Shown piece after piece: positions 9,047 to 18,297 of a DNA stretch of 64,000 bases. This stretch comes from Chryseobacterium gregarium DSM 19109 (GTDB taxonomy: Bacteria > Bacteroidota > Bacteroidia > Flavobacteriales > Weeksellaceae): contig NZ_AUMU01000011.1 of NCBI RefSeq assembly GCF_000430845.1, positions 124,001 through 188,000 of the forward strand, written 5' to 3'. A program made the translations under genes and the position numbers. The stretch's first letter is position 1, and each line of letters opens with the position of its first letter. The notes beneath the pieces were generated by a model. That model was not told the origin of the DNA, made no database searches, and saw nothing but the letters and a program-made list of their open reading frames with translations.

Positions 9047-9436
9047 GACAAAAGCATGACTGACATCTGTGCATTTATTGATCAAGTAAACATTCAATAA
9101 TTATGAAAACATGTCCATTACAAGAGTATTCAATCTAGTTATCAATATATCAAATGACTTGAAATCTTCAGTAAATCTAATTTATTATTTCCTATTGTTT
9201 TCCATAGGATATAATCAGGTAATTTTGTGCTAAGATTTATTCTTTAAATTGGAACTACATAGCAAAACTTATTGAAGATTTTGCACTCAATAAAAATATG
9301 ACAATTACTAAATTGTTTACCATAAATTTAGTAAACAGCCTTATTATGGACAGTTTATTAATAATATATATGACTTTTATCAGCATCTGATATTCCTCAT
9401 TAAAATTGATTTAACGTTAATTTTGATTTCTCAAAT
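9047..9436 (+). other. Intergenic region upstream of MACPF gene
   Basis: 390 A/T-rich bases without a convincing gene. It holds a promoter-like pair TTG (9195-9197), 22-base spacer, TAATTTTG (9220-9227), and a second TAATTTTG (9418-9425) only 11 bases before the MACPF start. Between them is a perfect 10-base inverted repeat, TTACTAAATT (9305-9314) against AATTTAGTAA (9325-9334), overlapped by GTTTAC/GTAAAC (9315-9320 and 9331-9336). No clear terminator follows the lipoprotein gene. Confidence 0.5.
9195..9227 (+). promoter_or_regulatory. Possible promoter for MACPF gene
   Basis: TTG at 9195-9197, 22-base spacer and TAATTTTG at 9220-9227 fit the Flavobacterium pattern TTG-N17-23-TAnnTTTG. It would give a leader of about 200 bases that includes the inverted repeat at 9305-9336. 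Confidence 0.4.
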
Positions 9437-10459
9437 ATGACTATGAAAAAACAAACTATTATAAGCTTCGGCTTACTGGCAACACTATCACTTTTGTCAT
9501 GCTCAGCAGATGAAACGAATATCGAAGACAACATTGAAAACTATACTCACACTCAACTTCCGATATCTGAAAATTCAAAGCAATTCGGATATTATAATGC
9601 CTTAGGATACAGTTATAATGTTACGGAAGAATATGCCAATGCAGATGCTACAGGATTAAAAGTAATTGATACTGATAAATTTAAAGCTGAGCAACCTTCA
9701 AGACTGGATGAAGGAAATATTCTATCTCAAGAATATGTAGAAGCATATGGAAAAGATGCAGCAGCTTATTCAAAAGTACTTTCCGGAAAAGTTGTGGCAA
9801 CAGAACTTTTTAACATCTATGGTAAAACCATTTCATCACCTTTCACTTCAGCATTGGTAAACGGTAAAAATTTTAACTCCGAATATATTTATGGCAGTTA
9901 TAATGTTATAATAAAACAAAAAAGATATCGGTTCAACGCTACTGCAGATTTATTGAGTAATTATATAACTTCTAATTTTTCGCAGGATATCCAGTCCAAA
10001 ACTCCTGAACAAATTGTTAATGACTATGGAACTCATGTAACTACCGATATCTACACAGGAGCAAAAATTGATGTTATCTTCCAGGCGAAAACAACAAATC
10101 CTGACCGTGAGCGTGCTGCACGACTCGGAGTAAAAACAGCTGCAAATTCTTTAAATATACATGATACGGATGCTTTAGAAGCGTCTATGAATTATGATAA
10201 AAAGCTTTATTACAGAACCAGAGGAGGAAATACTTCTGAGGCGATGGCCGGAATTTTCAGCTTTAATCAGGAAAAACCGAAAATTGATATCTCCAGATGG
10301 CAAAGTACTTCTACAAAAGAAAATTCAGTGTTAGTGGATTTTGGCAGCAACGGCTTGGTTGCAATTTATGATTTAGTAAAAGATCCGATTAAAAAAGCAG
10401 CATTAAAAATATATGTTGATGAATATCTCGCTAAAAACCAGGTTATATTAGCACTATAA
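9437..10459 (+). CDS. MACPF-domain lipoprotein (BSAP-like)
   Basis: 340 residues (338 if the second ATG at 9443 is used). The leader ends LLSC, so Cys22 should be lipidated, and the mature start SADETNIEDN is acidic, as in lipoproteins exported to the Bacteroidetes surface. LGYSYNVTEEYANADATG resembles the N-terminal region of Bacteroidetes MACPF proteins. The signature DYGTHVTTDIYTGAKI (D196 onward) is the MACPF (Y/W)GTH motif, followed by amphipathic segments suited to membrane hairpins. Known relatives include the Bacteroidales secreted antimicrobial proteins, which kill close relatives through pores. It is a single-gene unit with its own terminator beside the T6SS island. The target and any self-protection mechanism are not visible. 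Confidence 0.8.
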   Translation: MTMKKQTIISFGLLATLSLLSCSADETNIEDNIENYTHTQLPISENSKQFGYYNALGYSYNVTEEYANADATGLKVIDTDKFKAEQPSRLDEGNILSQEYVEAYGKDAAAYSKVLSGKVVATELFNIYGKTISSPFTSALVNGKNFNSEYIYGSYNVIIKQKRYRFNATADLLSNYITSNFSQDIQSKTPEQIVNDYGTHVTTDIYTGAKIDVIFQAKTTNPDRERAARLGVKTAANSLNIHDTDALEASMNYDKKLYYRTRGGNTSEAMAGIFSFNQEKPKIDISRWQSTSTKENSVLVDFGSNGLVAIYDLVKDPIKKAALKIYVDEYLAKNQVILAL

Positions 10460-10468
10460 TAATTTATA

Positions 10469-10508
10469 AATCCTGTAGGTAGATATAATATCTGCCTACA
10501 GGATTTTA
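10469..10508 (+). terminator. Terminator after MACPF gene
   Basis: Long stem AATCCTGTAGG(T/C)AGATAT pairing across a very short centre with its complement, ending in TTTT, starting about 10 bases after the MACPF stop. Confidence 0.8.
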
Positions 10509-10588
10509 ATGAGTAATAATTTCTGAAACATTTTTTCCTGAAGCCTGAACATTCTTACATCAGTGTACTTTCCAGTATTTCGTTTCTG

Positions 10589-10620
10589 TTGAGCCATCTC
10601 ATTTATAATACTTAAATTTG
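10589..10620 (+). promoter_or_regulatory. Promoter of rocD
   Basis: TTG (10589-10591), 21-base spacer and TAAATTTG (10613-10620), matching the Flavobacteriia consensus. The start codon is 16 bases downstream, so the leader is short. This also rules out the TTG at 10618 as a start. Confidence 0.7.
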
Positions 10621-10635
10621 CCGAAATTAAAATAT

Positions 10636-11883
10636 ATGTCAACAGCAGAAACATTTAAGGATTCACAATATTTCATTGAACTTGAAGATAAACATGGAGC
10701 CCATAACTACCACCCTCTTCCCGTAGTTTTAGACAAAGGGGAAGGTGTTTTCGTATGGGATGTGGAAGGCAAGAGATATTATGATTTCCTTTCAGCCTAT
10801 TCTGCTGTCAACCAAGGACATTCCCATCCTAAGATCGTAGAAGCTTTGGTAACCCAGGCAAAGAAGTTAGCTTTGACATCAAGAGCTTTTTACAATTCAA
10901 ATTTGGGAGAATACGAAAAAAAGATCACCAGCCTATTTGGGTTTGACAAAGTTCTTCCTATGAATTCGGGAGCTGAAGCAGTGGAAACTGCAGTAAAATT
11001 AGCCAGAAAATGGAGCTATGAGGTCAAAGGAATTTCAGAAAATGCAGCTAAAATCATTGTATGCGAAAATAACTTCCACGGAAGAACAACCACCATTGTT
11101 TCTTTCTCCAATGATCCGGATGCAAACCAGAATTACGGGCCTTTTACACCCGGTTTTATTAAAATTCCGTATAATGATATTGCCGCTTTAGAAGACATTT
11201 TAAACCGGGAAGCCGGAAATATTGCCGCGTTTCTGGTAGAACCTATTCAGGGTGAAGCAGGAGTGTATGTTCCGGATGAAGGTTTCCTGAAAAAAGCATC
11301 AGACATTTGTAAAAAACATAATGTCCTGTTCATTGCAGACGAAGTACAGACCGGAATTGCAAGAACGGGAAAATTAATTGCCTGCCATCATGAAGAAGTT
11401 CAGCCGGATATCCTGATTTTAGGGAAAGCCCTTTCCGGAGGAATGTATCCTGTCTCAGCGGTTTTGGCCAACAATGAAATCATGAATGTCATCAAACCCG
11501 GGCAGCACGGTTCCACTTTTGGAGGAAACCCGATTGCCTGTGCAGTAGCCATTACTGCTTTAGAGGTTGTGAAAGAAGAAAAACTTTCTGAAAGGGCTGA
11601 AGAATTAGGTCAGCTGTTCAGATCTGAAATTGAAAAAATCATAGAAAAAAATTCACTGATCACCAAAGTGAGAGGAAAAGGTTTATTAAATGCCATTTTA
11701 ATCAATGATTCCCCTGAAAGTTCCACAGCATGGAATCTCTGCCTTCAATTAAAAGAAAACGGGCTTTTGGCCAAGCCTACCCACGGAAACATTATCAGAC
11801 TGGCTCCGCCATTGGTAATTACGGAAGAACAGTTGATGGAGTGTGTGAAAATTATTGAAAAAACGATTGTAGAATTTCAATAA
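10636..11883 (+). CDS. rocD: Ornithine aminotransferase
   Basis: 415 residues from ATG 10636. The enzyme is PLP-dependent and interconverts L-ornithine plus a 2-oxo acid with glutamate semialdehyde plus an amino acid, linking arginine/ornithine catabolism to proline and glutamate. Class-III aminotransferase features are clear: [49 protein letters not shown], the PLP lysine K264 in GKALSGG, and HGSTFGGNP. Length and motifs are typical. It is a stand-alone unit with its own promoter and is unrelated to the flanking competition and glycan genes. Confidence 0.96.
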   Translation: MSTAETFKDSQYFIELEDKHGAHNYHPLPVVLDKGEGVFVWDVEGKRYYDFLSAYSAVNQGHSHPKIVEALVTQAKKLALTSRAFYNSNLGEYEKKITSLFGFDKVLPMNSGAEAVETAVKLARKWSYEVKGISENAAKIIVCENNFHGRTTTIVSFSNDPDANQNYGPFTPGFIKIPYNDIAALEDILNREAGNIAAFLVEPIQGEAGVYVPDEGFLKKASDICKKHNVLFIADEVQTGIARTGKLIACHHEEVQPDILILGKALSGGMYPVSAVLANNEIMNVIKPGQHGSTFGGNPIACAVAITALEVVKEEKLSERAEELGQLFRSEIEKIIEKNSLITKVRGKGLLNAILINDSPESSTAWNLCLQLKENGLLAKPTHGNIIRLAPPLVITEEQLMECVKIIEKTIVEFQ

Positions 11884-12070
11884 CAGGTACTTCTCTACCG
11901 TTATTCATTACAAGAAGAAGATTAAATTAATGTTTAATTCTGGAAAATTCGGCTTTTTGATTTGCTTTCAGAATCGGTAAGAGGATAATTATCTGCCGCT
12001 AAAAATTCTTACGACCCGTAAAGGATTTACATAGAGGACAAGATTAACTGATGCATTTTAAATTAAAACT

Positions 12071-12105
12071 TATCTTTGAAGTATAAACACCTGTTTCGGA
12101 AACAG
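12071..12105 (+). promoter_or_regulatory. Promoter -7 box and leader hairpin of glycan operon
   Basis: TATCTTTG at 12071-12078 fits the Bacteroidetes -7 box. Thirteen bases downstream is a small palindrome, CTGTTTCGGAAACAG (12091-12105), that could fold in the mRNA leader before the first glycosyltransferase gene. A -33 TTG is not evident. Confidence 0.5.
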
Positions 12106-12121
12106 ATAAAACCAATTTGGG

Positions 12122-12886
12122 ATGACAGAAAACGTTGTGATGGATGTAAGCGCTTTAATCATAACACATAATGAAGAAAAAAACATGCAGGAAGTACTTG
12201 AGTGCTTCGATTTCTGTGAGGAAATTATTGTTGTCGATTCATTCAGTACTGATAAAACCGTAGAGATTGCAGAAAAGTTTCCGAAAGTAAAAATCATTCA
12301 GCATCCGTTTGAGGATTTTACTAAACAGAGAAATCTGGCCCTGGATGCAGCAAAGAATGATTGGGTGCTGTTTCTTGATGGAGATGAACGGATTACGCCT
12401 GCGTTAAGAAAAGAAATTATAGAAGAGCTGAATAAGGCAAAACAGAAAGATGCATATTATTTTTACAGGAAATTTTACTTTGCCAAAAAGCCTGTTCATT
12501 ATTCAGGAACACAAACCGATAAAAATATAAGACTGTTCAGAAAATCAAAAGCAAGATATGCAGAGGGAAAAAAAGTTCACGAAACCCTGGAAGTCAATGG
12601 AAACATCGGTGAACTGAAAAATAAACTTCTTCATTTTTCCGTTAATGATTATGAGTCTTATAAAGAAAAAATGATTCATTACGGAGTACTGAAGGGTCAG
12701 GAACTTGCCGCAAAAGGAAAAAAGTTCAATCCTTTAACCCAATACTCCAAAACCGCGTTCAAATTCTTTAAGGCATATATTTTGCGTTTAGGTATTCTGG
12801 ACGGAAAAGAAGGTTACCAGCTTTCGTACCTCCAGTCATTAAGCGTCTTTGAGACTTATGAATCATTAAGAAAGGTACAAAATTGA
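12122..12886 (+). CDS. Family 2 glycosyltransferase (WaaE/KdtX-like)
   Basis: 254 residues, or 248 if the second ATG at 12140 is used; both fit. GT-A fold features are ALIITHNEEKNMQEVL, IIVVDSFSTDKT, FTKQRNLALDAAKNDWVLFL followed by DGDERI (metal-binding DxD-like), and GTQTDKNIRLFRK. This pattern is typical of WaaE/KdtX-type LPS-core glucosyltransferases. It is first in an operon of five glycosyltransferase-type genes, the next starting four bases after its stop, so a role in LPS core or surface polysaccharide assembly is likely. The donor and acceptor sugars cannot be read from the sequence. Confidence 0.88.
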   Translation: MTENVVMDVSALIITHNEEKNMQEVLECFDFCEEIIVVDSFSTDKTVEIAEKFPKVKIIQHPFEDFTKQRNLALDAAKNDWVLFLDGDERITPALRKEIIEELNKAKQKDAYYFYRKFYFAKKPVHYSGTQTDKNIRLFRKSKARYAEGKKVHETLEVNGNIGELKNKLLHFSVNDYESYKEKMIHYGVLKGQELAAKGKKFNPLTQYSKTAFKFFKAYILRLGILDGKEGYQLSYLQSLSVFETYESLRKVQN

Positions 12887-12890
12887 TTGA

Positions 12891-13871
12891 ATGAAGATTT
12901 GTGTAATTAGTTTCGATTTTTGGGGATATGACGAGCACATCGTGGAAGCATTACGTGCAAAAGGCATTGATGCTCATCACATTAAAATAGGAGATGTTAC
13001 CCATTCCAATTTTAGTGAAAGGGCTACGAATGCGGTAAGTAAAATCTTCCTCAACAAAAATCTGAAAACTGAAAAGCGGCAGAAATTTGTTCTGGATTCT
13101 TTAAAACAGCTTGGCCATCAGGATCAGATTTTAGTCTTAAATCCCGACACTTTTGATGTATCAACCTTAGAAAACATAAGAAAATATACAGATCGGCTTA
13201 TTACCTATCTTTATGACAGCCTGGAAAGATTCGCTGTAGAAAACGAAAAACTTGATCTGTTCGATAAAATTTTCTCTTTTGATATTGCAGACAGCAGAAA
13301 AAACGATTTTGAAAAACTGACCAATTATATTTATCTTCCTCATTTAAGAAATGAAGTTCAAAATCCGTTAATGGATCTTTTCTATGTCACCTCTTACGAC
13401 AACAAAAGAATTTCAATGATCAAGCTGCTTGCAAAAAAACTGATTGAACTCAATCTTAAATTCCAGATTATGGTGATTGGAAAAAAAGGCTGGAAACATC
13501 AGTTAAAAAACATATTCATCCCTATTCCTGAACAGTTGCATATTATCTTCAGCGTCAAAAAAATATGTCATAAAAAACTTCCTGAATATTATAAAAATTC
13601 AAAAGTCTTGCTGGATCTTACACGGGAAAATCAGCACGGCCTGAGCTTCCGGGTTTTCGAAGCAATGGCATTAGAAAAAAAGATCATCACTGATAATGAA
13701 TACATTAAGAGTTACGATTTCTACAACCCGAACAATATTTTGGTTTTAAATGAAACCTGCACCAATCTGGACCGGTCTTTTTTTGAATCGTCTTATGAAA
13801 AAATCGATGATGCCGTTTACTATAAATACACAATTGAAAATTGGATAAATGTAGTTTTTAAATTACATTAA
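12891..13871 (+). CDS. CgeB-like glycosyltransferase
   Basis: 326 residues, cytosolic. The C-terminal half carries a GT-B/CgeB-type donor-site pattern: YYKNSKVLLDLTRENQHGLS, FRVFEAMALEKKIITDN, YDFYNPNNILVL. The N-terminal Rossmann half begins MKICVISFDFWGYDEHIVEAL. It is clearly paralogous to the protein at 14889-15836 (shared YDS, SYDxxRI, GLSFRxFE and YDFYxPxNILV elements). It lies second in the operon. Transfer of a sugar to a surface glycan is inferred; substrates are unknown. Confidence 0.75.
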   Translation: MKICVISFDFWGYDEHIVEALRAKGIDAHHIKIGDVTHSNFSERATNAVSKIFLNKNLKTEKRQKFVLDSLKQLGHQDQILVLNPDTFDVSTLENIRKYTDRLITYLYDSLERFAVENEKLDLFDKIFSFDIADSRKNDFEKLTNYIYLPHLRNEVQNPLMDLFYVTSYDNKRISMIKLLAKKLIELNLKFQIMVIGKKGWKHQLKNIFIPIPEQLHIIFSVKKICHKKLPEYYKNSKVLLDLTRENQHGLSFRVFEAMALEKKIITDNEYIKSYDFYNPNNILVLNETCTNLDRSFFESSYEKIDDAVYYKYTIENWINVVFKLH

Positions 13872-13902
13872 AGCCGTTATCATATTTAGAACTATTAACC
13901 TC

Positions 13903-14892
13903 ATGATTACCTATACCAATCAATCTAAAATCATCATATTTTGTCCTCCAAACAGCGTAACCGGAGGCCCGGAAGCCTTACATCAATTGGCTGATAAATT
14001 ATATCGTCTTGAGGTTAAAAACGTATTCATGCATTACATTCCTGAAAAAAAAAATGCAAAGCCCGAAAATTATAATGTTTATCAAACGACTGAAATAGCC
14101 GATGTTGAAGACAAATCGCAAAACATTTTGATTATTCCGGAATCCATGACTTTTTTGGTGAAAAAATATCCCAAAAGCCAAAAAGTAATTTGGTGGCTGA
14201 GCGTGGATTTTTATAAAATTTTAATGGATCACAGAATAAAAAGGCAGAGCTTTTTTACAAAACTATTCTATCCGCAAAAAGACAAAGAATACTATTTTGA
14301 GCATTTGCCGAATGTTTTCCAATGGGCACAATCTTATCGTTCTTCGATATATATTAAAAATCATGGCATTCCCGAAAACCAGATAGATTTTGTGTGTGAT
14401 TATATTAATCCGAGCTTTTTAGCCAATAAAGAAGCCATACAAAAAGATCTTACCAATAAAATAATATTATATAACCCTAGAAAAGGGAAAAAGGAAATTT
14501 CTCAGTTAATAAAGGCTTCGCCGGAACTTAATTGGGTTGCTATTCAAAATATGAATGCCGGTCAGATACAGGATTTAATGGCAAAATCTTTACTGTATGT
14601 TGATTTCGGAGAAAACCCGGGAAGAGACAAAATGCTGCGTGAATCTGTATCTCAGGATTGCTGTATCATTTCCGGGAAAAACGGATCTTCTGCTTTTTAT
14701 GAAGATTTAATGATTCCCGAAACTTATAAATTCAGTTTCAGTGAAGATAAAATTCCCGAAATTATTGCAATAATCAAGGACGTTCTAGAAAATTACCCTA
14801 TCCATATTTCTCAGTTTGTAACTTACAAAAAAATGGTTTTAAACGAGGAAATTGCATTTGAAGAAAAACTGAAAGAAATATTTAAGAAATGA
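13903..14892 (+). CDS. Putative glycosyltransferase
   Basis: 329 residues with no signal. The N-terminus (IIIFCPPNSVTGGPEALHQL) has the Gly-rich acceptor-side loop of GT-B enzymes. The C-terminal part (NKIILYNPRKGKKEISQLI, YVDFGENPGRDKMLRESVSQ, DCCIISGKNGSSAFYEDLMI) resembles a degenerate GT4-type donor site. The last four bases overlap the next start, so translation is probably coupled. A run of ten A's (14045-14054) lies inside the gene and could slip. Family assignment is moderate. Confidence 0.65.
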   Translation: MITYTNQSKIIIFCPPNSVTGGPEALHQLADKLYRLEVKNVFMHYIPEKKNAKPENYNVYQTTEIADVEDKSQNILIIPESMTFLVKKYPKSQKVIWWLSVDFYKILMDHRIKRQSFFTKLFYPQKDKEYYFEHLPNVFQWAQSYRSSIYIKNHGIPENQIDFVCDYINPSFLANKEAIQKDLTNKIILYNPRKGKKEISQLIKASPELNWVAIQNMNAGQIQDLMAKSLLYVDFGENPGRDKMLRESVSQDCCIISGKNGSSAFYEDLMIPETYKFSFSEDKIPEIIAIIKDVLENYPIHISQFVTYKKMVLNEEIAFEEKLKEIFKK

Positions 14893-15836
14893 CGTCAAAG
14901 AAAATTACATTAATTTATCCTTTTGCGTACGGTTATATTGATTTTGTCGTTCAGGAACTTCAATCCCATAAAAATATTCAGGTAACGGATATTAAAACCG
15001 ATACCATAAAATATACTTACCCAAATATTTTTGTGAAAATATGGAACGGGATTACTAAATTATTCGGAAGCAACATCAAAAAAAAATATTTCAGTAACCG
15101 AATTTTAGAGCAGATTACGGACAAACAAGATATTATTTTTGTGATCAGACCTGATATGTTGGAGGTTTCTTTATTAAAGGAATTAAAGCAGAACACAAAA
15201 ACTTTTATTGCTTATTTTTATGACAGCTGTAAAAAATATCCTAAACAGCTTGAAATAGTCCATTTTTTTGATGAAATCTATTCCTACGAAAAAGAAGATA
15301 TAGAAAAGTACCATTTTATTGAAACATCTAATTTTATTTATGATGAAAAATTAGAACCTGCAGAACTGAAATATGATATTTTCAACGTTTCATCTTATGA
15401 TTCTAGAATTGATGAAATTGACAGAGTTTCAACAGAATTGTTTGATGCAGGTTTCAAAATTTATTTTGTCTTATTTTGGTTTGAAAAATTGATGTATCCG
15501 CATTTGATTTCCACTACAGAATATCTTTCTCTCAAGGAAACCAAGAAACTTATTTCTCAGTCAAAAGCCATGATTGATATTCAAAGACAGGATCAGAAAG
15601 GACTTTCTTTCAGGACTTTTGAAAGTCTAGGATATCGAAAAAAATTAATAACGACCAATATTGCCGTGAAAAATTACGATTTTTATCATCCTGATAATAT
15701 TTTGGTCATAGATAGCAATAATCTAAATCCTGATGAAATTAAAAAATTTCTGGAATCAGATTATGTAGAAATTGCTCAGGACATTATTAACAAATATACT
15801 GTCGGGAGCTTTACAAAGAAAATATTCAAATTATAA
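14889..15836 (+). CDS. CgeB-like glycosyltransferase (paralogue)
   Basis: 315 residues, starting inside the previous stop (ATGA overlap). It has the same architecture as the protein at 12891-13871: YFYDSCKKY, VSSYDSRIDEI, IDIQRQDQKGLSFRTFESLG and YDFYHPDNILVID. The two genes probably arose by duplication with one gene between them, and may add successive or alternative sugars. It contains several A runs of up to nine bases. Substrates are unknown. Confidence 0.75.
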   Translation: MTSKKITLIYPFAYGYIDFVVQELQSHKNIQVTDIKTDTIKYTYPNIFVKIWNGITKLFGSNIKKKYFSNRILEQITDKQDIIFVIRPDMLEVSLLKELKQNTKTFIAYFYDSCKKYPKQLEIVHFFDEIYSYEKEDIEKYHFIETSNFIYDEKLEPAELKYDIFNVSSYDSRIDEIDRVSTELFDAGFKIYFVLFWFEKLMYPHLISTTEYLSLKETKKLISQSKAMIDIQRQDQKGLSFRTFESLGYRKKLITTNIAVKNYDFYHPDNILVIDSNNLNPDEIKKFLESDYVEIAQDIINKYTVGSFTKKIFKL

Positions 15837-15840
15837 CAGT

Positions 15841-17052
15841 ATGGGGATCAAGAGAAAAATAAAAAATTACATCTATTTAAAAAATCATTATCCTTTATCA
15901 GAGAAGACCATTATTCCTGATGAAAATAAAAAAAACATACTGATTGTAGACAGCCAGATTCCGACATTTGATAAAGATTCTGCATCAAACAGAATTACGG
16001 AAATTGCAAAATTCCTGGCGAAACACTATAACGTCTACTTAATGGATTGGCGAAAAGCAATTCCAAAAGTAGAATCAAAAAAATATATTAAAAACCTAAA
16101 TGAACATAATGTCATGGTCTATACTCCATTCATAGGCAAGTATGGCATCATGAAAGGTAAAAAGCATTTCATCAATGCGCTTATCCCAAAACTTGATTTT
16201 GTATGGTGTCACAGACCTGAGCTTTTTGAGCATTATTTAGAATTTTTCAGAGAAAAAGCTCCAAAAGCGAAAATCATTTATGATATGGTTGATATTCATT
16301 ATCTGCGAATGGAAAGAGGTCTTGAAATTAAATATGATGAAGCCAGAGCCAAGGAACTTGTTCATTATAAATACATTGAAACCGAACTTTGTAAACAAGC
16401 CGATAAAATTGCCGTAATCAGTGACAAAGAAAAAGAGTTTATGAAGGCTTTTGTGGATCAATCCAAACTGTTTACCGTAAGCAATGTTCATAATTTAAAA
16501 GTAAAACCGGAAGAGATGCCGCCTTTTGTAAAGCGTGACGGAATTTTCTTTATCGGTACTTTTTTACATGACCCTAATGTAGATGCCGTTGAAATTTTAT
16601 ACAATAACATCATGCCTCTGGTTTGGAAAGTTCTGCCTGATTTAAAAATTACAATTATCGGGTCAGAAGCTCCCGAACATATCAAGAAAATGAATTCTGA
16701 AAAGTTTGAAATCGCAGGTTTTGTTGAGAATATTATTCCGTATTACGAAAAATGTTTTGCTTCGGTTTCGCCTTTACGTTTCGGTGCAGGGGTGAAAGGT
16801 AAGATCGGGCAGGCTTTGGAATACACCCTTCCCGTATTAACCACTGAGATCGGCGCAGAAGGGATGTTTCTGGAAAACGGAGTTACAGCATTGATCTCAG
16901 GCAACGAAGATTATCAAAAATTTGCAGACAACATTATTGAAATCTTTACCAACGAATCGACGTGGAATACCCTTCACAACAATTCGGAAAAAGCAATTTA
17001 TCCGTTTTCAATCGAAGCTCAGAAAGAAGAAATTTTTGAAATGTTGAAGTAA
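15841..17052 (+). CDS. Family 4 glycosyltransferase
   Basis: 403 residues from ATG 15841, four bases after the previous stop. The frame runs back to 15772 inside the preceding gene, but the ATG is the natural start. GT-B features: NILIVDSQIPTFDKDSASNR at the N-terminus, IIYDMVDIHYLRMERG, KIAVISDKEKEF, DGIFFIGTFLHDPNVDAV, and the donor site FGAGVKGKIGQALEYTLPVL then TTEIGAEGM. It resembles GT4 enzymes acting on bacterial polysaccharides. It is the last gene of the plus-strand operon and is convergent with the next unit. Confidence 0.88.
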   Translation: MGIKRKIKNYIYLKNHYPLSEKTIIPDENKKNILIVDSQIPTFDKDSASNRITEIAKFLAKHYNVYLMDWRKAIPKVESKKYIKNLNEHNVMVYTPFIGKYGIMKGKKHFINALIPKLDFVWCHRPELFEHYLEFFREKAPKAKIIYDMVDIHYLRMERGLEIKYDEARAKELVHYKYIETELCKQADKIAVISDKEKEFMKAFVDQSKLFTVSNVHNLKVKPEEMPPFVKRDGIFFIGTFLHDPNVDAVEILYNNIMPLVWKVLPDLKITIIGSEAPEHIKKMNSEKFEIAGFVENIIPYYEKCFASVSPLRFGAGVKGKIGQALEYTLPVLTTEIGAEGMFLENGVTALISGNEDYQKFADNIIEIFTNESTWNTLHNNSEKAIYPFSIEAQKEEIFEMLK

Positions 17053-17064
17053 TTGGGGAAGCTT

Positions 17065-17093
17065 ATTTATGAATTATTGATTTTTTCATAAAT
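17065..17093. terminator. Possible shared terminator between convergent glycan operons
   Basis: Inverted repeat ATTTATGAA (17065-17073) against TTCATAAAT (17085-17093), between and slightly inside the ends of the two convergent operons. The stem is A/T-rich, so the call is weak. Confidence 0.3.
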
Positions 17094-18290
17094 CGTAACG
17101 AGTTGATTGGCGCTTTTTTCCCAGGAAAATTGCTTTGAGCGCTCTAATCCTTTTCGGGCATACTCTTCTCTTAAAGATTCATTCAGATACAGGTTCAGCA
17201 TGGTTTGAGACAATGCTGTTTCATCATTGGGATCCAGTAGAATGCCGGCATCTCCTACAACTTCCGGCAACGATGATGTGTTGGAAGTAACAGTTGCAAC
17301 GCCGCATTGCATGGCTTCTAAAGGTGGCAGTCCAAAACCTTCGTAAAGCGACATATAATAAAAAGAGTGGGCATGACTGTACAAACTTGCAAGATCTTCA
17401 TCCGGCACTCTTCCTGTAATTATAATTTTATCTTTTAACTCCTGTGCATTATTATATTCGTCAAAAATTTTATCGTAATCCCAACCTTTTGCGCCTACCA
17501 GAACCAGCCCTAAATCATCAATTCCGTTTTCTTTGATCAGTTTTAAAAAAGTCCGAATTACAAAATCTACATTTTTACGCGGTTCCAAAGTACCCACACT
17601 CAGAAAATATTTATCCGGAAGGATATACTTCATTTTAATCAGATTAAATTTCTCTTCGTTTTTACAAACATAAAAAAGTGATTTTGAAGCTGCCAGTAAA
17701 TTAACAAAAACATGATCAGGATTAAGCTGAGGAGCATACTTGAGTAAATCCCTCTTTGTATTTTCGGACACACAAACTGCATATCCATCCTTTCCGATAC
17801 TTGCAATAATCTTTTTTATAAGATCTGACGTGAAATGCAGATCGGGAAATAAAATCGGGATTAAATCATGAACCGTCACAACCCTTTTTAAATTCGGATA
17901 TTTTCTGATTTCATCATTAACAGGAAAATAAAAAGAATGAAAAATATTGGCTTCCTCGAAAACATTTTCAAAATGGTCGTTTTTGTAATTAAAAACACCC
18001 ATTTTTTTATAGAAATACCTGAACATCTTCTCTTTTCTTAAGGGCAGAAATTTTCTTTTAGTCCTTTTATTGGCTCCTTTTATTTTTATGGAATTATCCA
18101 CAAAAAAATCATCCAGTTCTTTTGTGGTGGTCTCATTATTAAATAAACTTAAATGAGCATACGATGTATCAACAACCCTGTTATTGCTTAATTCCTTAAA
18201 AAATTCAAAGGTAACCCGGAAAATTCCGGTCCGGTTATCTTTGTAGAAATCCGCAATTACGTCGGCATCTAAAATTACTTTTATACTCAT
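17067..18290 (-). CDS. Family 4 glycosyltransferase
   Basis: 407 residues using the ATG at 18290 (MSIKVILDADV). An upstream in-frame ATG at 18305 would overlap the preceding gene by eight bases and adds an unconvincing MYNCF. Clear GT4 hallmarks: VVTVHDLIPILFP, AVCVSENTKRDL, FLSVGTLEPRKNVDFVIRTF, IITGRVPDEDLASLYSHAHS, and the ExxxxxxxE donor motif in YEGFGLPPLEAMQCGVATV. It resembles mannosyl- and other hexosyl-transferases of polysaccharide operons. It is the last gene of the minus-strand operon. Confidence 0.9.
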   Translation of the reverse strand: MSIKVILDADVIADFYKDNRTGIFRVTFEFFKELSNNRVVDTSYAHLSLFNNETTTKELDDFFVDNSIKIKGANKRTKRKFLPLRKEKMFRYFYKKMGVFNYKNDHFENVFEEANIFHSFYFPVNDEIRKYPNLKRVVTVHDLIPILFPDLHFTSDLIKKIIASIGKDGYAVCVSENTKRDLLKYAPQLNPDHVFVNLLAASKSLFYVCKNEEKFNLIKMKYILPDKYFLSVGTLEPRKNVDFVIRTFLKLIKENGIDDLGLVLVGAKGWDYDKIFDEYNNAQELKDKIIITGRVPDEDLASLYSHAHSFYYMSLYEGFGLPPLEAMQCGVATVTSNTSSLPEVVGDAGILLDPNDETALSQTMLNLYLNESLREEYARKGLERSKQFSWEKSANQLVTIYEKINNS

Positions 18291-18297
18291 AAAACAG

